From NCBI GenBank assembly GCA_012728315.1, contig JAAYFI010000031.1, positions 47,177 to 111,176 of the forward strand: DNA of 64,000 nucleotides, given 5' to 3'. Source of the DNA: Gammaproteobacteria bacterium (GTDB lineage: Bacteria > Pseudomonadota > Gammaproteobacteria > Pseudomonadales > Pseudomonadaceae). Position numbers and translations under genes: made by a program. Shown here one piece after another: positions 29,225 to 37,870 of the stretch. Each line of letters begins with the position of its first letter. The first letter of the stretch is position 1. The notes beneath the pieces are model-generated. The model ran no database searches. It saw only the letters and a list, made by a program, of their open reading frames with translations, and was not told the DNA's origin.

Positions 29225-30163
29225 TCAAAGCTGCGCAGCAACAGCTGCTGCAAAGGCTTCTGGGGTATCTAAATTATAGCTATTCACACCTTTAATACAG
29301 CGCTTATTGAGGCCAGAGAGCACCTTACCTGGACCACACTCAACGACATCAGTGACCCCTTGCGCGGCCAAGCACACCATAGACTCAACCCAGCGCACGG
29401 GGCTGTAAAGCTGCGCTAAAAGGTTTTGCTCTAAAATAGCTAAATCAGTGACAACTTCAGCGCTGACATTCTGCACTAAAGCAATATTGGGTTGCTGCCA
29501 CTCAATGGCCGCCAAGGATTCTGCAAACTGCTGCGCAGCAGGTTGCATCAATGCACAATGCGAGGGAACGCTCACTGGCAATGCCATCGCACGTTTAGCA
29601 CCACGCGCTTTACAGGCCTCAATCGCACGCTCAACCGCAGCCGCTGCACCGGCAATCACCACTTGACCTGGGGCATTAAAATTCACCGCGCTGACCACCT
29701 CACCTTGCGCAGCTTCTGCACAAGCGGCCTGCACATCCGCATCATCCAAACCAAGGATTGCGGCCATGCCACCCGTACCTACCGGCACAGCTTCCTGCAT
29801 CAACTGACCGCGACGCTCAACAAGACGCACTGCATCAGCCAAAGAAAGACTGCCGGCAGCCACTAAAGCGGAGTACTCACCCAAACTATGCCCCGCTACA
29901 TAAGCCGGCTGGACAGCTGATTGCGCCGCCCACAAACGCCATAAGGCAATAGACGCGGTTAAAATAGCGGGCTGAGTTTTATCTGTCTGATTCAATACTT
30001 CAGCTGGACCTTGCTGACTCAACGCCCACAGATCATAACCTAAAGCAGCGGATGCTTCGGCAAAGGTATCAATTACAATCGGCTCTGCCGCACCTATATC
30101 TGCCAGCATACCGACCGCCTGAGAACCTTGCCCAGGGAACACAAACGCAAGAGAAGCCTTCAT
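29225..30163 (-). CDS. fabD: Malonyl-CoA-ACP transacylase
   Basis: FabD loads malonate onto ACP. The 312-residue protein has FVFPGQGSQAVGM at the N-terminus, the nucleophile serine in AGHSLGEYSALVA (about S91), and the histidine in PVSVPSHCALM. It lies between plsX and fabG; the 117-base gap to plsX may carry a promoter. Confidence 0.97.
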   Translation of the reverse strand: MKASLAFVFPGQGSQAVGMLADIGAAEPIVIDTFAEASAALGYDLWALSQQGPAEVLNQTDKTQPAILTASIALWRLWAAQSAVQPAYVAGHSLGEYSALVAAGSLSLADAVRLVERRGQLMQEAVPVGTGGMAAILGLDDADVQAACAEAAQGEVVSAVNFNAPGQVVIAGAAAAVERAIEACKARGAKRAMALPVSVPSHCALMQPAAQQFAESLAAIEWQQPNIALVQNVSAEVVTDLAILEQNLLAQLYSPVRWVESMVCLAAQGVTDVVECGPGKVLSGLNKRCIKGVNSYNLDTPEAFAAAVAAQL

Positions 30164-30280
30164 AACAATAATTACCTGCCATTCAACAAAGAAAGTTTGC
30201 CACGCTTAGGATACGAATAACAAACCGACCATTGGATGATAAGCCTGATCCATCCGTCACACTTTATTACTGCGCTGCAC

Positions 30281-31294
30281 TTAACGCTCACTTAATTCTT
30301 GCAATCCAGCCTGCAGGCGTTGCAGCAGCTTTTCCTGCACAGCATCATAGGCCACAGCTATTGCAGCCTGAAACGCTTCCTGCGAGGCGTTGCCATGACT
30401 TTTCACAACCACACCATCGACACCCAGCAAACATGCACCGTTATAACGGTCCGGCGCCAACTCTGAACGCAAAACCTTAAGTAGCGGCGCTGCCAGCCAA
30501 GCCAATAACCAAGCTCGCAGACCACGCCCAAGACGCTGCCTGACGCGCGCAGTAATCATCTGCGCCAAGCCTTCACTGGATTTAAGCAACACATTGCCAA
30601 CAAAACCATCACACACAACCACATCAGCATCGCCACGAAAAACACCATTGCCCTCGACATAGCCGATATAGTTGATCTGCCGCATTGCCTGTAACTCTGC
30701 AGCAGCGAGCTTAACCTGCTGACTGCCTTTAATGGCCTCACTGCCGACATTAAGCAAAGCCACACGCGGTTTAGCCATACCTTGAGCCTGCAGTGCAGCA
30801 GACCCCATTAAAGCAAATTGCACCAACTGCGCAGCATTGACATCAACATTAGCCCCCAGATCCAACAAATGTGTTTCACCGGTCAAAGTAGGCAGCGCCG
30901 TCATCAGGGCTGGACGCTCGATATGTGGCAAAGTATTGAGTACATGTTTAGCCAAAGCCATTAACGCACCGGTATTACCGGCACTGACACAGGCCTGCAC
31001 CTGCTTATCCCGCAACAACTGCAAAGCAACACGCATGGATGAATCGGGCTTATGGCGCAGCGCATGGGCTGGCAAATCAGTCATCGATATGCTTTCACTG
31101 GCATGCTGTATGCTAAGCCGTGAGCGATCGACATCAGGAAATTGAGTCAGAACTGACTCAATTACTTGCGAGTCACCCACCAGCACAATATGCAGCTGCG
31201 GATGCTCCAGTAAACTTTTTATAGACGCAGAAACAGCAAGACGGGGACCGAAGTCCCCGCCCATTGCATCAACTGCTATTGCTGAACCTAGCAA
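30281..31294 (-). CDS. plsX: Phosphate acyltransferase PlsX
   Basis: PlsX makes acyl-phosphate from acyl-ACP for phospholipid synthesis at the membrane surface. The 337-residue protein starts AIAVDAMGGDFGPRLAVSA, with GNTGALMALAKHVL and DGFVGNVLLKSSEGLA further on. The only sensible start is TTG at 31294 (MLGSAIAVDAMGG), three bases after the rpmF stop; the first in-frame ATG lies inside the conserved motif. This suggests coupling to rpmF translation. Confidence 0.94.
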   Translation of the reverse strand: MLGSAIAVDAMGGDFGPRLAVSASIKSLLEHPQLHIVLVGDSQVIESVLTQFPDVDRSRLSIQHASESISMTDLPAHALRHKPDSSMRVALQLLRDKQVQACVSAGNTGALMALAKHVLNTLPHIERPALMTALPTLTGETHLLDLGANVDVNAAQLVQFALMGSAALQAQGMAKPRVALLNVGSEAIKGSQQVKLAAAELQAMRQINYIGYVEGNGVFRGDADVVVCDGFVGNVLLKSSEGLAQMITARVRQRLGRGLRAWLLAWLAAPLLKVLRSELAPDRYNGACLLGVDGVVVKSHGNASQEAFQAAIAVAYDAVQEKLLQRLQAGLQELSER

Positions 31295-31297
31295 GGT

Positions 31298-31480
31298 TTA
31301 CTCAGCAGAATCCTTCGCAATCACTTGGCGACCACGGTACATGCCGTCTGCCGACACGTGGTGGCGTAAACGCACATCACCGGTGCTTTGCTCTACAGTC
31401 AAAGCGCTTGCGGTAAGTGCATCGTGTGAACGGCGCATACCACGCGCTGAACGGGATTTTTTGCTCTTCTGAACAGCCAT
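31298..31480 (-). CDS. rpmF: 50S ribosomal protein L32
   Basis: A 60-residue ribosomal protein. [20 protein letters not shown] and [18 protein letters not shown] are typical. The cysteine zinc ribbon of some L32 proteins is absent, which is the common gammaproteobacterial form. It sits between yceD and plsX, the classic order linking ribosome and lipid synthesis. Confidence 0.97.
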   Translation of the reverse strand: MAVQKSKKSRSARGMRRSHDALTASALTVEQSTGDVRLRHHVSADGMYRGRQVIAKDSAE

Positions 31481-31492
31481 AATTATTAACTC

Positions 31493-32020
31493 CTAAACGT
31501 TTGGGTCACGCTTTAACTGCGCCAATACACTGAATGGGTTGGACCTTTTAACCGCATTCTTGCTCGACTCGGACTCTAGGAGTCCAGCCGGTTGCTGGCA
31601 TTCTTCAGGTGGATGCATAGGGACAATGGGTAAAGCGAGTAATAACTCATCTTCAATCAATGCCAACAAATCTAAAGGCTCTTCACCTACTTCAAGTACG
31701 TCATACCCTTTGGGTAAATGTAATTCATCCATGCCAGGTTTTACGATGGCATATAAATACTCACCACCTACAGGTATCACCGCTTCATCCAAGCAACGCT
31801 GGCAGATCATCCTAACCTCCGACTCAAGCTTCAATCGCACTAATGCTACATGCAGCTCGTCGCGGCTAAATTCAAACGCTACCCGAACATCTCCGGCAGT
31901 GTTTGTCAGCAATTCGCAGACCCTAGAAAATTGGCACAAAGGTAGCTCACCAGTTAAGGAGATGCCACGATCTGCAAGTTTTCGCGGATCAACGTGAGGA
32001 GGAATCGGTCCATTTATCAT
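31493..32020 (-). CDS. yceD: YceD family protein (23S rRNA accumulation protein, DUF177)
   Basis: YceD proteins precede rpmF in most bacteria and are linked to 23S rRNA accumulation; the mechanism is unclear. The 175-residue protein has the CQRCLDEAVIP cysteine pair and the acidic stretch EPLDLLALIEDELLLALPIVP. It is the first gene of the yceD-rpmF-plsX-fab series on the minus strand, 12 bases from rpmF. A promoter should lie in 32021-32207. Confidence 0.93.
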   Translation of the reverse strand: MINGPIPPHVDPRKLADRGISLTGELPLCQFSRVCELLTNTAGDVRVAFEFSRDELHVALVRLKLESEVRMICQRCLDEAVIPVGGEYLYAIVKPGMDELHLPKGYDVLEVGEEPLDLLALIEDELLLALPIVPMHPPEECQQPAGLLESESSKNAVKRSNPFSVLAQLKRDPNV

Positions 32021-32207
32021 AGGCGCGATATTCTATGGATAGACTCTGCAACTGTCAAAGGATATTGTCCTTTTGATGGTTCTAGCGTTGCCTGACGCAC
32101 AAAAGACTGGGAACATTAGGCATCTCAGCGCAGCAAAGTAAATATTGTTTCTACGCTGATGTATTATATGCCAAACTCAACCTGTAGAAATTATTAAATT
32201 AGGCCTT

Positions 32208-33008
32208 ATGTCCACTCTGCTTTTTAGTCTCTTCGCTGCCACCTTTTACGCTATCACATGCTTATATATGGCGGGCTGCCTTTGGCGTCGTGCGCCTATC
32301 AACCAAGCGCTTGCTACAAGCCTTACCGTATTAGGCTTCGCAGCACACGGCATCAGCCTGTTTTCTTTATTGCTCTCAGAGCAAGGTCTGATTTTAAGCT
32401 TATTTAATGCAGCCAGCTTAATTGCCTTCTCCATCATTGGCTTGGTTTTACTCTGCCTGACCCGTATGTCGGTGCATATTCTATTGCTACCACTACTGAG
32501 CCTTGGCGCTATCACCGTGCTCTGCGCGCAGTTTTTACCCCACGGCAATATGCAGCCCATCAATGAGGCTCCAGGTATATTGGCGCATATTTTATTTTCA
32601 ATTCTGGCCTACGGCATGATCACGATCGCTGTTTTCCAGTCCATGATTCTCCTGATTCAAGATCAGCAGCTACGTAAACGTCCGGTATCCACCCTTATTA
32701 AACACTTCCCGCCCTTACAAAGCATGGAAAGCCTGCTGTTTGGTTTTTTATGGGCAGGCTGGTTATTACTGTCGCTTTCACTGATCACTGGCTGGCTGTT
32801 TCTTGACAACTTATTTGCGCAACATCTGGTCCACAAGACCTTATTATCCTGCATTGCCTGGGTGGTTTTCGGCATTCTTTTATGGGGTCGCCACCAACTG
32901 GGCTGGCGCGGACATAAAGCCATCCGCTGGACAATGGCAGGATTTCTCTTACTGATGCTGGCGTACTTTGGCAGTAAATTAGTCCGTGAATTTATTTTAG
33001 TTATTTGA
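32208..33008 (+). CDS. Cytochrome c assembly family protein (CcsA/YpjD-like)
   Basis: A 266-residue inner-membrane protein with about eight hydrophobic helices. It belongs to the CcsA/CcmC-like group by pattern: a conserved histidine lies in AHGISLFSL, and HILFSILAYGMITIAVFQS is the mid-protein segment. In Pseudomonas and other gammaproteobacteria this gene (ypjD-like) precedes the CorB-like gene, as it does here, 12 bases apart. The true role is not established; it is likely not part of the dedicated ccm system. Confidence 0.82.
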   Translation: MSTLLFSLFAATFYAITCLYMAGCLWRRAPINQALATSLTVLGFAAHGISLFSLLLSEQGLILSLFNAASLIAFSIIGLVLLCLTRMSVHILLLPLLSLGAITVLCAQFLPHGNMQPINEAPGILAHILFSILAYGMITIAVFQSMILLIQDQQLRKRPVSTLIKHFPPLQSMESLLFGFLWAGWLLLSLSLITGWLFLDNLFAQHLVHKTLLSCIAWVVFGILLWGRHQLGWRGHKAIRWTMAGFLLLMLAYFGSKLVREFILVI

Positions 33009-33020
33009 GGCTCTTTGCTT

Positions 33021-34277
33021 GTGGACGATTTGCACATCAGCTATCTACTGGGTTTGCTGATCTTTTTAATTATTTGCTCTGCGTTTTTCTCCAGCTCGGA
33101 AACCGGCTTATTAAGCTTAAACCGCTACCGCTTACGCCACCTGAGCCGTGAAGGCCATCGCAGCGCGCAGCGTGCTCAGCAGCTACTCAGTAAACCTGAC
33201 CGATTACTGGGGACTATTTTAGTTGGCAATAATGTGGTTAATATTTTAGCTGCATCCATTGCTACCGTTATTGCCGTTGATCTTTGGGGCGATGCAGGCG
33301 TTGTGATTGCCACCACTGTACTGACAATTGTCATTCTTATTTTCGGTGAAATCACGCCAAAAACACTGGCTGCTCTACGCCCTGAATTGATCGCGTTTCC
33401 GGCCAGCCGGATTATTTTGCTATTAATGGCGCCACTCCACCCTATCGTCTGGCTCACGGGCGCCATCAGCAATGGCTTATTGCGTTTGTTTGGGGTTGAT
33501 ACACGCCATCACTCATCAGAAAGCCTCTCTACCGAAGAGCTGCGCAGCGTGGTGCGTGAAGCGGGTCAAGAGCTCCCCGGCAACCGCCAAGATATGTTAC
33601 TGGGCATCCTTGATTTAGAAAAAGTTACCGTCAACGACATTATGATCCCGCGCAATGAGGTCTTTGGTATCGACCTTAACAGCAACCTCGATCAGATTAT
33701 CTGGCAACTGCGCACAACCACACATACACGCCTGCCGCTGTACCGAGAAAACATTAATCAGATTATTGGCGTGATCCATATGCGTCAAATTGCGCGTTTA
33801 CTGACACTAAACAAACTCACTCACGACGACCTGCAAGAAGCCTGCAGCGACCCTTATTTCGTACCAGAAAGCACACCGCTTTCCACTCAGCTGTTGAACT
33901 TTCAAAAGCATAAACGACGCATCGGCATTGTCGTGGATGAGTACGGCGACGTTGAAGGGATTGTCACCCTTGAGGATATCTTGGAGGAGATTGTTGGCGA
34001 GTTCAGCGATCATGACAGACGCGCTGCGCCAGAAATCAAACAACTCAATGACGGCAGTTACAGCATTGACGGAGCGGCCTATATTCGCGATATCAATAAA
34101 GCCTTAGAGTGGGATTTACCCAGCGATGGCCCGAAAACCCTCAATGGCTTAATCACTGAAATTCTAGAATTTATCCCAGAAGGCGGCGTGTGCCTACAAG
34201 TGGGTCCCTACTATCTAGAAACGCTAGAAATCAAAGACAATCGCATCAGTCGCGCACGACTCTGGCACAGCGACTAA
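33021..34277 (+). CDS. CNNM/CorB-family transporter with CBS domains
   Basis: A 418-residue inner-membrane protein. An N-terminal DUF21 (CNNM) domain has about four helices (SSSETGLLSLNRYRLRHLS, GEITPKTLAALRPELI). Two CBS domains follow (NDIMIPRNEVFGID; GIVVDEYGDVEGIVTLEDIL), then a C-terminal CorC/HlyC domain. Family members take part in Mg2+/Co2+ transport. I prefer GTG 33021, with GAGG 10 bases upstream; a TTG at 33015 is also possible but only 4 bases from that site. Confidence 0.88.
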   Translation: MDDLHISYLLGLLIFLIICSAFFSSSETGLLSLNRYRLRHLSREGHRSAQRAQQLLSKPDRLLGTILVGNNVVNILAASIATVIAVDLWGDAGVVIATTVLTIVILIFGEITPKTLAALRPELIAFPASRIILLLMAPLHPIVWLTGAISNGLLRLFGVDTRHHSSESLSTEELRSVVREAGQELPGNRQDMLLGILDLEKVTVNDIMIPRNEVFGIDLNSNLDQIIWQLRTTTHTRLPLYRENINQIIGVIHMRQIARLLTLNKLTHDDLQEACSDPYFVPESTPLSTQLLNFQKHKRRIGIVVDEYGDVEGIVTLEDILEEIVGEFSDHDRRAAPEIKQLNDGSYSIDGAAYIRDINKALEWDLPSDGPKTLNGLITEILEFIPEGGVCLQVGPYYLETLEIKDNRISRARLWHSD

Positions 34278-34337
34278 CAGGCTATATAAACGACAGTTGC
34301 TCGTCGAATAATCCTTCGCTTCGTAAGAAGCTGTTGA

Positions 34338-34358
34338 GCGCCGTGCTAGCCACGGCGC
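34338..34358. terminator. Hairpin between convergent corB-like and purT genes
   Basis: Arms GCGCCGTG and CACGGCGC with loop CTAGC, followed by another GGCGCC. It lies between convergent genes; no T-run, so only a candidate transcript end. Confidence 0.4.
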
Positions 34359-34458
34359 ACGGCGCCTTGTTATAGCAAGACGCTGATGACGCCAAGGCAC
34401 GACACTCGCACAACGCCAGCCACACCAAAGCGGCCGCATCCAAGCGCACGGTTGAGCA

Positions 34459-35640
34459 TTAAAGCTCAACCTTTATCGCACTAATAACCTTTAAAGCCTT
34501 ATTGCGAGCCGCTTGCACGTCAGCAGCCTGCGCTAAAGCCACCCCCATGCGTCGCTCACCCTCAACTGCAGGCTTACCAAATAGACGTAATGCCGTATCC
34601 GGCTCTTGTAAAGCCTGGCTCAAATTGGCAAAAGCAGCTTGTGTTGAATGGCCTTGCACCAACAACACTGCTGAAGCCGTTGGCCCCAGCTGGCGGATTG
34701 CCGGAATGGGTAAGCCCAAAATAGCCCGCGCATGCAAGGCAAACTCAGAGAGGTCTTGCGACAACAAAGTGACGAGCCCTGTGTCATGCGGGCGCGGCGA
34801 CACTTCACTGAACCAAACTTGATCACCTTTAACAAATAACTCAACACCAAACACACCGCGCCCTCCAAGCGCATCGGTAATGCTGCGCGCAATCTGCTGC
34901 GCCCGCGCCAAAGCCTCCGCGCTCATCACTTGCGGCTGCCATGACTGCACATAGTCGCCGCGTTCTTGCAGATGACCAATAGGCTGGCAAAAGCTGGTGC
35001 CATCAATATGCCGCACCGTCAGCAAGGTGATTTCATAATCAAAATCAATAAAGCCTTCAACAATCACTCGACCGGCACCGGTGCGCCCACCTTCTTGAGC
35101 AATCTGCCACGCCCCGCCTAAATCAGCCTCGCTGTGTAATACGCTTTGCCCTTTACCTGAAGAACTCATCAGCGGTTTAACCACGCAAGGGTAACCAACC
35201 TGCTCAACAGCCGCACAATACTCAGCATAATTATCAGCAAAGCCATAGGGCGAGGTTGGCAGCTTCAATTCTTCTGCAGCCAAACGTCGAATACCTTCAC
35301 GATCCATGGTGAGCTGCGCAGCCCGTGCAGTAGGTATCACAGTAAAACCTTCAGCTTCCAAAGCCACTAAAGTGGCCGTAGCAATGGCTTCAATTTCTGG
35401 CACTATATAGTGCGGCTGCTCCTGCTCAATCACCGCACGTAACGCAGCATCATCAAGCATATTGATCACATGACTACGCTGTGCCACCTGCATTGCTGGG
35501 GCATTGGCATAACGATCGACAGCAATCACTTCAACGCCAAAGCGCTGCAACTCAATAGCAACCTCTTTACCGAGCTCACCTGAGCCACAGAGCAAAACTC
35601 GCACTGCACTTGCAGAAAAGGGCGTTCCTATACGGGGCAT
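34459..35640 (-). CDS. purT: Formate-dependent phosphoribosylglycinamide formyltransferase
   Basis: PurT uses formate and ATP to formylate GAR in purine synthesis, an alternative to folate-dependent PurN. The 393-residue ATP-grasp enzyme has [21 protein letters not shown] at the N-terminus, [16 protein letters not shown] (ATP loop) and [18 protein letters not shown]. Two other purine genes (purL, guaBA) lie in this window, but not in the same operon. Confidence 0.96.
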   Translation of the reverse strand: MPRIGTPFSASAVRVLLCGSGELGKEVAIELQRFGVEVIAVDRYANAPAMQVAQRSHVINMLDDAALRAVIEQEQPHYIVPEIEAIATATLVALEAEGFTVIPTARAAQLTMDREGIRRLAAEELKLPTSPYGFADNYAEYCAAVEQVGYPCVVKPLMSSSGKGQSVLHSEADLGGAWQIAQEGGRTGAGRVIVEGFIDFDYEITLLTVRHIDGTSFCQPIGHLQERGDYVQSWQPQVMSAEALARAQQIARSITDALGGRGVFGVELFVKGDQVWFSEVSPRPHDTGLVTLLSQDLSEFALHARAILGLPIPAIRQLGPTASAVLLVQGHSTQAAFANLSQALQEPDTALRLFGKPAVEGERRMGVALAQAADVQAARNKALKVISAIKVEL

Positions 35641-35656
35641 TACATATCCTCATTGA

Positions 35657-35860
35657 TTATTTCAGCAGACCTTGCTGACGGGCGCGCTGCTCGACGAGCT
35701 CCAGCACTTCGCGCCTTTGTTGATTGGTCATGGTGCCCCAGCGACTGATTTCATCACCTGTGCGCTGGCACCCCATGCAGATGTCATTAATATCCAATGC
35801 ACACAAGCTGATACAAGGTGACTTAACGGGTTTCTCACGAGGTTTAAGGGTTGTCGTCAT
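35657..35860 (-). CDS. DUF1289 family protein
   Basis: A 67-residue cysteine-containing protein. The motif [20 protein letters not shown], with four cysteines, is the DUF1289 signature and may bind a metal or cluster. [20 protein letters not shown] forms a C-terminal helix. It overlaps the gamma-carbonic-anhydrase gene by 17 bases and precedes purT by 16, so it is in that operon. Function unknown. Confidence 0.9.
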   Translation of the reverse strand: MTTTLKPREKPVKSPCISLCALDINDICMGCQRTGDEISRWGTMTNQQRREVLELVEQRARQQGLLK

Positions 35861-36377
35861 TCTCTACCTGTAAATGTTCTGCGTAGCGTCGAGCATTATG
35901 CACATAATGCGCCGCATTGGCTTCCAGCATGGTTTTTTGTTGCTCAGTTAGCTCACGAATAACCTTACCGGGCGATCCCATCACTAAACTACCATCAGGA
36001 ATCTCTTTACCTTCAGGAATTAAGCTATTAGCGCCAATAATGCAATGCTTGCCAATTTTCGCACCATTAAGAATCACCGCACCAATGCCGATCAAACTAT
36101 GATCACCCACAGTGCAACCATGCAGCATAGCGTTATGCCCGACAGTCACACCTTTACCCAAGGTCAACGGCCAGCCCATATCCGTATGCATCACAGTGCC
36201 ATCTTGCACATTACTATTTTCACCAATATGGATCAGCTCGTTATCGCCGCGCAATACTGCGCTAAACCAGATACTGGCGCCAGCATCTAAACGCACTTTG
36301 CCTATCACAGCAGCGGTAGGAGCAATCCAACTTTCGGGATGCGCAACAACTTGACTCTCGGCTAAACGGTATTTCAT
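35844..36377 (-). CDS. Gamma-carbonic anhydrase family protein (YrdA-like)
   Basis: A 177-residue left-handed beta-helix protein with hexapeptide repeats ([40 protein letters not shown]). Three histidines expected to bind zinc are seen in [13 protein letters not shown]. Family members are often annotated as carbonic anhydrases, but many, including YrdA, have weak or unproved activity. It is followed by DUF1289 and purT. Confidence 0.88.
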   Translation of the reverse strand: MKYRLAESQVVAHPESWIAPTAAVIGKVRLDAGASIWFSAVLRGDNELIHIGENSNVQDGTVMHTDMGWPLTLGKGVTVGHNAMLHGCTVGDHSLIGIGAVILNGAKIGKHCIIGANSLIPEGKEIPDGSLVMGSPGKVIRELTEQQKTMLEANAAHYVHNARRYAEHLQVENDDNP

Positions 36378-36403
36378 GGTTGATTCCTTTTTATGCTTAT
36401 TAT

Positions 36404-37012
36404 TTAAAGTTCTTTTTTAGTTAACTGTGGCGGCTCAGTTAAAACAATCTGTGTGTCATACACCAAATTCACCAGCTCAACCACCATCACCGCGGTCAAT
36501 CCCCAGATTTTATAGCCGGCAAAATGATAACTGGGCACATACCAAGTGCGCCCCAAATAATCGATACGGTGGGTGATTTCACGCGGATCACTGGCAAAAA
36601 ACTCTAGGGGAACTGAAAAAATCGAATCGATTTCATCCGCATTAGCTCGGTATTCAAGCTCGGCCGGCACAAAACCCACATAAGGTGTGACTTTGACTCC
36701 GTGCCGCGACACCACTTGACTCAACGGCCCCACCACTTCAACCAAGCTGGGCGCCAACCCCACTTCTTCATGCGCCTCACGCAATGCGGTGTAGATCAAG
36801 TTTCGATCTTCGGGATCACGACGCCCACCAGGAAAGGCAACTTCACCACCATGAGTGGAAAGGTTGCGTGCGCGCAAGGTCAATACCAGCTCTGGATGAG
36901 CTGAGCGCGTCAGCGGCATCAACACGGCAGCTTCGCGTGCGTCTTGTGGCAAGGCTACAGCACGCGGCGAATAATTTTGTATTCGCTGTATAACATTATC
37001 TAACATAGGCAT
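36404..37012 (-). CDS. CoA pyrophosphatase (Nudix hydrolase NudL-like)
   Basis: A 202-residue Nudix hydrolase. The CoA-specific upstream motif appears as [20 protein letters not shown], and the Nudix box is [20 protein letters not shown] followed by EEVGL. NudL-type enzymes cleave CoA to phosphopantetheine and 3',5'-ADP. It lies 26 bases upstream of the YrdA-like gene on the same strand. Confidence 0.9.
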   Translation of the reverse strand: MPMLDNVIQRIQNYSPRAVALPQDAREAAVLMPLTRSAHPELVLTLRARNLSTHGGEVAFPGGRRDPEDRNLIYTALREAHEEVGLAPSLVEVVGPLSQVVSRHGVKVTPYVGFVPAELEYRANADEIDSIFSVPLEFFASDPREITHRIDYLGRTWYVPSYHFAGYKIWGLTAVMVVELVNLVYDTQIVLTEPPQLTKKEL

Positions 37013-37205
37013 CTATACCTCGATATCGCATCATCATGCCAGAACAGCGCACTATGCCCAAGCCACTTCAGCATCACTCAACCAAAAGTATGCTATTGGC
37101 CTGCTACCGAACAGATCGCCAGCCACAGGCAAAGCGATTAGAATAGCCGCAATAATAATTCAGCTTAGCAAAGCTGTGGATGTTTAATTTTCCGGAAGTT
37201 TTTCT

Positions 37206-37706
37206 ATGCGTTCTTTGCTTGTCGCGTTACTGTTTATTTTACCCATAGCAACCCATGCCAACCAAACCAGTAGCACGCCCACCCCCCCTATTGATAAAGT
37301 TCTAGTGGTCAAGTCGGAACGTGCTCTGCATTTAATTCATCGCGGCGAAGTTGTGAAGTCATACCGAGTCTCGCTGGGCAAGAAAAGCGGCCCCAAAGAG
37401 TATGAAGGCGATCAACGCACACCTGAAGGCTTGTATTGGATCAACTGGCGCAAGCGCAGTGATAATTTCAATTTAGCCATGCACATTTCCTACCCCAATG
37501 CTAAAGATCTAAAGCGCGCCGAAGAAACCGGCCTACCACCGGGCAATATGATTATGCTGCACGGCACACCAGAAGATGAGGACTATCCTGAGTGGTTTTT
37601 CAATACGCTGGACTGGACAGAAGGCTGCATTGCGCTGAACAACGCGGATATGCAGGAGGTTTGGGAGTCGGTAAAAGACGGCACTTTGATTGAAATCCGC
37701 CCCTAA
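37206..37706 (+). CDS. L,D-transpeptidase family protein (YkuD fold)
   Basis: A 166-residue exported protein: signal peptide MRSLLVALLFILPIATHA, then a YkuD domain. The catalytic Cys lies in DWTEGCIALNN, where the common SHGC is replaced by TEGC as in the YafK-type branch; the His is in MIMLHGTPEDED. Such enzymes make or hydrolyse L,D cross-links in peptidoglycan or attach proteins to it. It is a single gene, convergent with purL. Which reaction it performs cannot be told. Confidence 0.88.
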   Translation: MRSLLVALLFILPIATHANQTSSTPTPPIDKVLVVKSERALHLIHRGEVVKSYRVSLGKKSGPKEYEGDQRTPEGLYWINWRKRSDNFNLAMHISYPNAKDLKRAEETGLPPGNMIMLHGTPEDEDYPEWFFNTLDWTEGCIALNNADMQEVWESVKDGTLIEIRP

Positions 37707-37823
37707 GTCACTGGCTACGCTGGCTAAGCCCAAACATACAGTTATATAACTCAGCGCATGTTGTACTCGCCAATACCGTATTAACATCCTATCTAAAGAA
37801 CACAAACCCAAGGTCCAGATAGC

Positions 37824-37852
37824 ACAACGCCGCTGATTAACAGCGGCGTTGT
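37824..37852. terminator. Hairpin between convergent L,D-transpeptidase and purL genes
   Basis: Perfect 12-bp arms ACAACGCCGCTG and CAGCGGCGTTGT with loop ATTAA between convergent genes. No T-run on either strand; probable bidirectional transcript end. Confidence 0.5.
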
Positions 37853-37870
37853 TAAGCGAGCTCAACTGGC

